DNA of 64,000 nt, taken from positions 20,817,501-20,881,500 of the forward strand of contig NC_088359.1 of assembly GCF_036884655.1 (NCBI RefSeq). Reading direction: 5' to 3'. This document shows positions 55,993-64,000 of the stretch, one piece after another. Source of the DNA: Musa acuminata AAA Group (lineage: Eukaryota; Streptophyta; Magnoliopsida; Zingiberales; Musaceae). A program made the translations under genes and the position numbers. Under the pieces are notes generated by a model. That model made no database searches and had not been told where the DNA came from. It saw nothing but the letters and a program-made list of their open reading frames with translations. The first letter of the stretch is position 1. Every line of letters begins with the position of its first letter.

Positions 55993-57191
55993 TGTTGAAT
56001 CTCGAATTTTGATGATAAATCAATTGATGGGTTAATTGATCTAATCCATATTATTGAGTTAAGTGTGTATGATTAACTACGATAATAAGAAAACATAAAG
56101 CAAGAATACCGGAGTCAAGTTCAATGGACGTTTAAGAGATCGAAGAATCGTCGGAGATGCTGCCGGAACCAACCGAGAAGAAATCGGGAACCTATCAGAA
56201 TTTTTGGAAGTTCGCCGAAGAGATCGTCGGAGGTTCGCAAAGATCACCGAGAAGGCTCGGCTACTCGTTAAAGTCATCACAAGACTGGGAGCTTGCTGGG
56301 ACTCCGTCGGAAGAAGTTCGTCGGAAAGCTCGCCGGAACAAAACTCGACATTCACGGTTGAAAACTTGCTTAGGATGTTTTTAGTTATGTAGTTCACATA
56401 TAATTAGGATTAGGATTAACAGATAATCCTATATCCTGGTTAGGGGCCAATTGGGCCCAAAATTAGACTTGGTTTTGGCTAAATTTAAAGCTCGACCAGT
56501 GAACCGAAGGGTCTGGCGGTGGCACCGCCCAGCACCCGAGAGCTAGGCGGTGGCACCACTTGGCTAGGCGGTGGCACCGCCAGTCCACTGTCAGTGTCAG
56601 ACACTGACAGGCGGTGGCACCGCCAGCATCGGGAACCAAAGAGAATTCAAATTTTGGAGCCCAAATTAGAATCCTCTTGAGGCCTATAAATACCCCTCAA
56701 ATCTCAACTGATATTACAACTTTTTGAGAAGCAATTGATTGAGAGAAAGTTCTTAGAAAAGTCGTAGCAAGTCTTGTTTTCAATTTGCTAGAGTGTTCAC
56801 CTCCTTCTTTCTTACTGAAAATTTGTAAGAGTGTGAACCGCTTGTAAAGAGTTGTAAGAGGGGTATTTGCCCTTCCCCTTCAAGAGATTTGCTAGTGGAA
56901 GGTGGGAGCCTCATCGAAGAGGACCTCGCAAGTGGATGTAGGTCATTTGACCGAACCACTTTAAAATCAGCGTAATCTCTGGTTTGCATTTCATTATTGC
57001 TATTTACATTACTGTAAACCATCTTACGTGCTTTATTTCTTCATTACCTTTGCTGCACAACTTTACGAATACGCTTTCAAGTTAAGCACTTCCGAGTTCA
57101 ATTTTTATCATACGAAGGATTTGTCAAAACCAACGTTTAAATCCGCTGCACTAATTCACCCCCCCCTCTTAGTGCTGCTCCGATCCTAACA
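55993..57191 (+). repeat. Copia-3 3' LTR (1199 bp)
   Basis: TGTTGAATCTCG to CCTAACA; TATA box 56685-56692; palindrome array 56510-56630, shorter than in the 5' LTR. Confidence 0.94.
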
Positions 57192-57196
57192 GTTAG

Positions 57197-57529
57197 GAGG
57201 TTGTTTCTTAGAGAAGAATTAGGAGTTGTAAAGGAATATGAGTCTTGAGTAGAAGTCCAATTAGGAGTTAGTTAGAAGTAGGAGTCTTGAGTAGGAGTCC
57301 TATTAGGAGTTAGTTAGAAGTAGGAGTCTTGAGTAGGAGTCCTATTAGGAGTTAGGGTTTAGAATCCCTATAAATAGTCATGTATTCCTCCTCTTTTCAT
57401 AAGCAATAGATGAATCTTTTCTGCAGCCTTTGAGTAGCAACTTGGAGGGAGGAACCCCTATAGAGTTCTAAGGAGGCCGATCCCCTAAAGAGATTAACCC
57501 CAAGTTTAGAATCTGCAAGGGTTCTAACA
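57197..57529 (+). repeat. Gypsy-3 5' LTR, second part
   Basis: Continues 47396-47498 (gttag at 57192-57196 is the duplicated target). A 42-bp tandem duplication lies at 57271-57354, TATA box at 57369-57376, end TCTAACA. Confidence 0.92.
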
Positions 57530-57531
57530 CC

Positions 57532-57543
57532 TGGTATCAGAGC
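57532..57543 (+). promoter_or_regulatory. Primer binding site of Gypsy-3
   Basis: TGGTATCAGAGC two bases after the LTR; tRNA-iMet, as in many plant gypsy elements. Confidence 0.92.
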
Positions 57544-58801
57544 AGTGTTTTTGGCATCTCACTACCCTTCCACAGCCATCCATCAACCCTCCACAGCCGC
57601 CTAAAGTAATTCCCGCAATTGCTTAAAAGATCATCGCCAAATTCCATCGTCATCTCCACCACCGCGGATCATCCATTGATCTCCCTGTGAATTGCAACAG
57701 GTTCTGGTTTTCTACCTTACTATTGCTGCAATTTAGTTATCCATATTCATAAATCCCAAAAAAATTGTTCCTATTTTGCTACATAAACTTTTCATCACAA
57801 AGTTTTCATCTCTACGACGAAAGATACATTGCAGAATTCCAACCGCATAGTACTATCTGTTTGATCTTGCTACTATATTTTTTCTATCCAAATTTTTACA
57901 AAATTTTTATAACAACTTTGATACTTCCTAACAGCAGATTTACCTTTAGTTTTGTCAAAATATTCTCAATATAAACCATTGATCTTTTACGTCTAATCTG
58001 TTATACTTGAAAATCTGTATTGTAAAATTTCAACCGCATAGCACTATTTTTTTTATCTGGATACTATATTTTTTTTATCCAAATCTCTACCAAATTTTTA
58101 TGATAGCTTTAACACTTTCTAATAGTAGATTTTCTTTTGGTTCTGTCAAAAAAATCTCAATATAAACTACTGATCTTTTACGTTCAATCTAATACACTTG
58201 AAAATCTATGCTACAGAAAATTTCAACTGCATATTGTTGCCTTAACTCTTCTATTTACAATCTTTTCTGGCCGAAATTTCTTAGATACTTCATAGATCAT
58301 CTTGGCTTCCAATTAAAATTGATCTATTGAGGAATTCATCTCTAAAAACGATTTTGTGATGCTGCAAATTTTTGTCCCAAGCCTCTGAAATTTTTCGACG
58401 AGAATTCTGCTATGGCAGCTTGCACCAATTTCCTTACTATTATATTGCTGAAATTTTCTTGATTAAATTAGACATCCTTGCTGTCATATAAACTGTGATT
58501 CTTCTGTCAATTCCCTCCTCAGTTCTCTTAAGTTTTTGGTGGAAATTTCGTCGAGAAACCGCTGTTTCTTCGATGACAATTCTGCTCTTACAAGATAGCA
58601 TATACTTGCTGCAACTTCCACTGATTTCTATCAAACCTTTGCTGCCATCTATCACAGATCCAAAACATTCATCCACAGCCCTAAAACTCTACCGAACCGC
58701 ACCCTCAAACTGCACCCAAAATAGCCACAAAATAGCCTAAACCGTAGCCTACATCAACCAATCCACCAACCCTTTCGACCATCACCTCTCTCAACCAATA
58801 C
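57544..58801 (+). other. Gypsy-3 untranslated leader
   Basis: About 1.26 kb without a convincing gene. A block of about 192 bp is tandemly repeated (anchor aaccgcatag at 57841 and 58032, aactgcat at 58225). The last 80 bp match the beginning of the window (1-82). Confidence 0.75.
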
Positions 58802-59862
58802 ATGCCTTTAACCCGACAAAAAAAGATAGATCTTAACATCACAGATTTGACGGCATATACTATGGAATCTGAGGAGGTAATCAATGCTAAATTTGATGCA
58901 TTTGAGGTGCGAATGGAGAATAAGATTCGGATGCTCTTTACTGAACTCAGATTGGGCCGACCACTAAACCCAAAGAAATCACATCAAGAAGAGAGCTTTG
59001 CCCAATCACACCAAGCCCGAAGATATGTCTTCCAAGAGAGGAAAAGCTTTATGACCGACCCCAACTATCCATGCATGAGAGTGGACTTCCCTAGATGGGA
59101 AGAAGGAGACCCGATTGGTTGGATCTCGCGCGCGGAGCGATATTTTCGGTACCACAAAACCGCGGATGCATCTATGGTGAAAATTGCAGCTATACATCTT
59201 GAAGGGGATGCTATACAGTGGTTTGACTGGTTTGAACATACTTATGGAGTCCTTTAACGATGACAATTCAAAGAAGGACTGCTGATCCGCTTCGGACCAA
59301 CCGATTACGAGAACATTGACGGACAACTAGCAAAAATCCGACAAACCTCCACCATTCAAGAGTACCAAACCAGGTTTGAAAGGTTAACTAATCAAACTCA
59401 TGATTAGTCTCAAAAACAGCTATTGGGGACCTTCATTAAGGACTTGAAGCCGGAGATCCGTGGAGAAGTTAAAGCGTGACAACCGTACACGCTTATGGCA
59501 GCCATCTCTTTCGCACGACATCAAGAGGAGTGATTGAATCATGAAGCTCTGAGTACTAGGGTCACTCCTCAACTAGCAATACTAAAGCATTCAGTCCCCC
59601 CTACTATCGACCGAGTCCCTACACCAAAAAGATTGACAAGAGAAGAGCTTCGGGAGCGATATGCAAAGGGGTTATGTTGGCATTGCAATGAGCCGTGGAG
59701 CTGTGAGCATCGCTGTAGTAAAGGGAGACTTCTTATGATTGAACTAGTAGAAGAAGAGGTTATTGAACATCTAGAAGAGAGCCTTGAACATGAAGAAGAA
59801 GATGTAGAAGAAGAGCCACAACCGATCGAAATTACGGTACATGCACTAGACGGCTACTCATC
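58802..59862 (+). pseudogene. gag: Gypsy-3 gag, broken
   Basis: The ATG at 58802 opens a 151-codon frame holding the first part of the retrotransposon gag domain (CMRVDFPRWEEGDPIGWISRAERYFRYH, GDAIQWFDWFEHTYG), ending in TAA at 59255-59257. The rest follows in broken frames, with stops at about 59404 and 59478. The zinc knuckle CWHCNEPWSCEHRC (C-x2-C-x7-H-x-C) is at 59675-59716, then an acidic linker. Three copies in this window share the arrangement. Confidence 0.87.
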
Positions 59863-61950
59863 GACACAGGCAGTACTAATAACTTCCTAAATAGTAAGGT
59901 TGCTATCCAGATGGCCTTACCTATCGAGAATTGAAGCAGGTTTGACGTTAAGGTCATCGATGAACGGATTTTGAAGTATGATCGTAGGCGCCCACGAGTG
60001 AAACTGTTACTACAGGACCAAGAGATAATTGCATATTTGTTCCTCCTCCCTCTTGATGATCATGAGGCCATGCTCAGAATTAAATGGTTGACGACATTAT
60101 GTGATGTTTCTTTGAATTTTATGCAACTAATTATGAAATTTTATAGTAAGGAGAAATAGGTGATACTACACGGGAAACGTGGGGGCGACGTAATGACAAT
60201 TTGCACACAACAAATGGAGAAGGTTTTGCATAAAACATGCAGCGGCTTTTTGGTACAACTTGAGCAACAAACTAAGGGAGAACCAATAGAATTTGGAGAT
60301 CCAAACCTACTTCCTTTGCTTGCTGAATTTTCAGATATATTTGACGAACCATACAACCTACCTCTTACCCATCGGCATGATCATTATATAACGATTCTTC
60401 CAAGCAAACCTACAGTAAATACTCGGCCATATCAGTATCTATATCTCCAGAAGGATGAAATAGAAAGGATTGTAAAAGAGATGCTTGAAACAGGAGTTAT
60501 TCAGCCAAGTTACAATCTCTACTTTTCACCGATGCTACTTGTACGCAAGAAGGACGGAACATGGCGAATATGCATTGATTACTGAGCTCTCAATGGCATA
60601 ACCATCAAGGATAAATACCCTATTCTAGTTGTAGATGAAAGGGAGCACAAATCTTTAGAAAGCTGGACCTTCGATCCAAGTATCATCAAATACGAGTGTG
60701 TGAAAAAGGCATACCGAAAATCGCCTTTCGAACACAACGGCCACTATGAATTTTTGCTTTCTGCAACAAAAGATAGAATATCTTGGGCATATCATATCAG
60801 AGGAAGGTGTGAAGGTGGATCCCTCCAAAATAGAAGCAATGCAGAACTGGTCGATCCTTAGGAACATAAAATTGCTACATGGATTTCTGGGTTTAATAGG
60901 CTACTATCGTAAGTTCGTGAAAAACTATGGAAATATCAGTGCACCACTTACTTCCTTACTGAAAAAAGATGTCTTCCAATAGTCAGACAAAGCCTTCGCT
61001 GCCTTCGACAAACTTAAGGCAGCCATGACGACGATGCTAGTGCTAGCACTACCAGATTTCAATCGACCCTTCATTATTGAGGCGAACGCATCTGGAGCCG
61101 AAATTGGAGCCATTCTCATACAAGATGGCCGACCATTCATATACACTAACAAGGCATTGTCTCCCTCCCATCAAAATATGTCAACATATGATAAAGAGAT
61201 GCTCGCCATTGTGCATGCAGCAATGAGGTGGAGACCCTACTTGATCGGTCGACGATTTCAAATTAAAATCAACCATAAAAGCCTCAAGTACTTTTTGGAG
61301 CAAAAGATATCATCTCTTGAGCAACAAAAATAGGTAACAAAACTTCTTGGATTTGTTTATGAAATAACTTGCAAAAAGTGGAAAGAGAATGTTGTTGTAG
61401 ATGCGCTTTCGCAGCTACCCGAGCAAGCTGAATTTTCGGTCGTTTCACTTCCGACTAGTGACTTCCTTGAGGATATTAAGATGGAATGGCAAGAAGATTC
61501 GGAGACTAGTAAGATCATAAAAAAATTGGAGGAAGCACCAAGCTTCGTGGCTTATTACAATTGGGACTCAAAAGAATTACACTATGAAGGACGCATTATG
61601 CTTGTGATAAATTCTACTTGCATCTTCACGAGCAGATTTTGGACAAAGTTATTCCATATGCAGGGTACTAAATTGAAAAGGAGTATGGCATATCACCCAC
61701 ACATCGATGGCCAGACAGAAGTTATAAATAGGTGCTTGGAGATAGCCCAAAGCCACCCACCAAATATGACTACCCAAGGAGAACTCCAGACCCAGCCAAG
61801 TGTCATTATTGATCGACGGATCGTGACTCGATGACGACGACCCACTACTAAAGTGCTAACACAGTGGGTGAACTTACCAACAGAAGATGCCACTTGGGAG
61901 AACTATGACGACTTGAAGATCAAATTCCCAAAATTCATGAATCGTTAGCC
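59863..61950 (+). pseudogene. pol: Gypsy-3 pol remnant with core deletions
   Basis: The protease active site region is cut: 58 bp present in Gypsy-1 (1043-1100) are missing at about 59866, which shifts the frame. The RT N-terminal part is open at 60160-60585 (LLPLLAEFSDIFDEP, SPMLLVRKKDGTWRICIDY). The segment that normally holds the catalytic Y/F-x-D-D is deleted at about 60751-60765, with the same junction as in Gypsy-1. RNase H is at 61025-61333 (IIEANASGAEIGAI, NHKSLKYFLEQK). The integrase lacks its catalytic centre: IFTSRFW (about 61620) and [17 protein letters not shown] (about 61690) remain. A chromodomain-like tail (NLPTEDATWENYDDLKIKFPKF) closes it at about 61871-61936. Confidence 0.87.
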
Positions 61951-61969
61951 TCGAGGATAAGGCTGATTT

Positions 61970-61981
61970 GAAGAGGGCGGG
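61970..61981 (+). promoter_or_regulatory. Polypurine tract of Gypsy-3
   Basis: gaagagggcggg just before the 3' LTR. Confidence 0.65.
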
Positions 61982-61983
61982 TC

Positions 61984-62377
61984 TGTTAGGACTCTAGCTA
62001 GGAGAGTCCTAATTGAGAGGGACATTCATGTAAAACCTACCTAAGCCGACCCCTATTAAAGAGGTGAAGAGGCCGGCTAGGGTTAGGAGGTTATTTCTTA
62101 GAGAAAAATTAAGAGTTGTAAAGGAATAGGAGTCTTGAGTAGAATTCCTATTATGAGTTAGATAGAAGTAGGAGTCTTGAGTAGGAGTCCTATTAGGAGT
62201 TAGGGTTTAGAAGCCCTATAAATAGCCATGTATTCCTCCTCTTTTCATAAGCAATAGATGAATTTTTTCTACAGCCTTTGAGCAGCAACTTGGAGGGAGG
62301 AACCCCTATAGAGTTCCAAGGAGGTCGATCCCCTAAAGAGATCAACCCCAAGTTTAGAATCTGTAAGGGTTCTAATA
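61984..62377 (+). repeat. Gypsy-3 3' LTR (394 bp)
   Basis: TGTTAGGACTC to TCTAATA, TATA box at 62217-62224. Lacks one 42-bp unit found in the 5' LTR. Confidence 0.92.
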
Positions 62378-62382
62378 GTAAG

Positions 62383-62924
62383 CTCCTGGACTTCTCAGTT
62401 GGTTCCGACAGAACTTTCGATGAACGTCCGGACTTCCGATGAACTCTCGAACTCCCAACGAAATCGCGTTCTTGACTCCGAGACTTCATTTTGCTTTATG
62501 GCTTGCTATCATAGTTAATCCTGCAAACATAAAAACACTTTGATCTAGACAGTTATTACTAAGCATGAATTATGTCGTCCGACATGTCATTGGTCCATCA
62601 ACACTTCGTCTGATTCTTCAGCACATCATCCTCTCTTATGGCTTATTATCTAATTGGTCAGTTGACCTCTACAACTCTGATATCCTTGGTGCAATATCCG
62701 CTCTTCTTGGCCCGATGCCCGAATCCTTGGTCCGAAGCCTTTTGTCGATACGTCGACCGATCCTCCAACCCGACATCCAATCTTCTAACATGTTTTCCGG
62801 CCCAACATGATTCTTCCTACTTTAAATGTCTCTCCTTGATCGAAGTTTCCTACTTCACTCAAAACACATATCAAATCATAAACATTTATCAATTAGTTTC
62901 ATCATCAAAATACAAGATTCAACA
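62383..62924 (-). repeat. NA-5 3' LTR, second part
   Basis: Continues 46303-47395 and ends GATTCAACA. Together about 1635 bp, the same as the NA-3 5' LTR. Confidence 0.9.
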
Positions 62925-64000
62925 ATCTCCCCCTTTTTGATGATGATAACCAATTGATGACGGAGTTAACCTTAACTCCCCCTATCAATATGCCATATTG
63001 ATAGAACCTTGAATTCAAGCTGAATTCATACATTGCAAATTTCATCATGAATATTTGTAACACGTCATCATGCATAACATGATCATACTTCTCCCCCTTT
63101 GTCATCAACAAAAAGGAGAAGTGTAACTTTCAAGTATTTGGACATAAAAATTCAAATCATTACATACTAAACATAATCTCCATTTTAATTATTATGCAAG
63201 CTAGTAATAATTTTATAACATTTTAAAACATGCAAGCTAGCAATTTTGAGATGTTCAAGAAAGCAACTCTTGCTTCTTGAAATATATAAGTTTGTAAATT
63301 TTGCCAGTTGTGCAATTTAGCATGTTTTTGCATCTTGTTGACTTGTGCAAGCTAGATATCTCCCCCTTTATCATTGTCAAAAAGAAGGGATGAATACAGT
63401 TTTGTATCTCTTTTTTCCTTTACAATAATTTTCAAATCATGACAAAGGATAAATAACAAAGATGAAAAATCAAGTCATGAATGTTTTATCATTGCATGCA
63501 TCATTATCATAAGTTGAACTATTGCATGCATAATATCAAATCATCATTCATAATTATATTAATGTTTCAATATATTTGTGCATCATTACAGTTTCAATTT
63601 ACAACATGCACAATTTTAAAACATTACATATCATCCTTACTCTATGCATGATACTATAAATAAATAAATCATCATATCATACATGATACTCATAAGCTAG
63701 CATATTTATATCATTTTAGAGTATCAAAATGATATCATGTGTATTTCATGCATTCATATCATCACATGAAGAATATCAAAAAGAATTAGGTGATGAGATA
63801 TACTTCAAGAATACAATGAATTATACAAAGCCAAAACAATCATATCATAAGATCATGTGAATACCAAAAGACATGATTCATTTTGACAAATCTCCTTTTT
63901 AAATAATTAAAATAAAGTTTTAGGAGATCAAGTAATAAAGGATATTTAAAAAAAAATTTAAGTCATGAATTCCTAAAAAGATATTTTCTTTAGTAAAGTG
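62925..64000 (-). mobile_element. NA-5 internal region, runs off the window
   Basis: Polypurine tract on the minus strand at 62926-62938, inverted repeat 62962-62979, GCTAGC-word cassette between motifs at 63089-63121 and 63359-63390, then A+T-rich DNA. This is the same order as NA-1 and NA-3. A gag, if present, would lie beyond 64000. Confidence 0.8.

Larger units (their letters stand above)
47499..57191 (+). mobile_element. Copia-3, SIRE/Maximus-type element with a third ORF
   Basis: A 9693-bp element with LTRs, primer site, gag, pol, an additional ORF after pol and a polypurine tract; exact 5-bp target duplication. Gag and pol have about a dozen lesions, the third ORF has one. Confidence 0.95.
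47396..62377 (+). mobile_element. Gypsy-3, defective Ty3/gypsy chromovirus-type element
   Basis: LTRs begin TGTTAGGACTC and end TCTAACA/TCTAATA; target duplication gcaag/gtaag (47391-47395 and 62378-62382, one mismatch). Net length is about 5.3 kb once Copia-3, which sits inside the 5' LTR, is removed. Coding regions have large deletions in protease, RT and integrase, and so it cannot move on its own. Confidence 0.92.

Noticed and set aside
57544..58801. Possible host gene in the 1.26-kb segment before Gypsy-3 gag
   Set aside because: It lies between the gypsy primer site and gag, and its end is shared with Gypsy-1; it is the element leader.

Overview
The window is 64 kb of intergenic DNA from a large plant nuclear genome. 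It consists almost entirely of nested LTR retrotransposons. No host protein gene, tRNA or rRNA gene is visible. The evidence for a flowering plant is the set of Ty1/copia polyproteins of the SIRE/Maximus type (primer site for initiator tRNA-Met, gag with two zinc knuckles, LTRs above 1 kb) and Ty3/gypsy chromovirus-like remnants. Species cannot be read from the sequence. A monocot such as a member of the Zingiberales would fit, but that is a guess.

Labels used here. Copia-1 (1135-17358, +), Copia-2 (32097-46026, -) and Copia-3 (47499-57191, +) carry gag and pol. NA-1 (2861-11128, -), NA-2 (19725-24159, + fragment), NA-3 (24259-30316, -), NA-4 (35919-43121, -) and NA-5 (46303 to beyond 64000, -, split) are non-autonomous copia elements that have a gag or only non-coding DNA and no pol. 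Gypsy-1 (1-19724, +, split), Gypsy-2 (24160-31461, -, split) and Gypsy-3 (47396-62377, +, split) are defective gypsy copies of one family.

Layout. Gypsy-1 is interrupted by Copia-1 (5-bp target duplication ctaaa), and Copia-1 gag is interrupted by NA-1. After the Gypsy-1 3' LTR comes the truncated NA-2, which abuts the reversed Gypsy-2. Gypsy-2 contains NA-3. A 103-bp minisatellite follows (31462-32096). It is interrupted by Copia-2, which itself contains NA-4, and it resumes at 46027-46302. The minisatellite is then entered by NA-5, whose LTR holds Gypsy-3, whose 5' LTR holds Copia-3. Target duplications and sequence continuity support each of these insertions, so relative insertion order can be read directly.

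How the parts relate. Autonomous and gag-only copia elements share LTR ends (TGTTGAATC...CCTAACA or close variants), primer site, polypurine tract, a hairpin beside it and GC-rich palindrome arrays upstream of the TATA box. This is what would be expected if the gag-only elements borrow the pol of the autonomous ones. Copia-3 has an additional ORF downstream of pol (54125-55240) with what looks like its own LTR-like promoter and a short leader intron. The gag/pol boundary of all three autonomous copies has an in-frame TAG. The best candidates for something undescribed are this third ORF and its leader, the TAG boundary, the gag-only lineage that has lost its zinc knuckle, and the conserved non-coding cassette lying between two polypurine-like motifs. 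No pol gene in the window is intact; Copia-1 pol is broken by a single visible nonsense codon.
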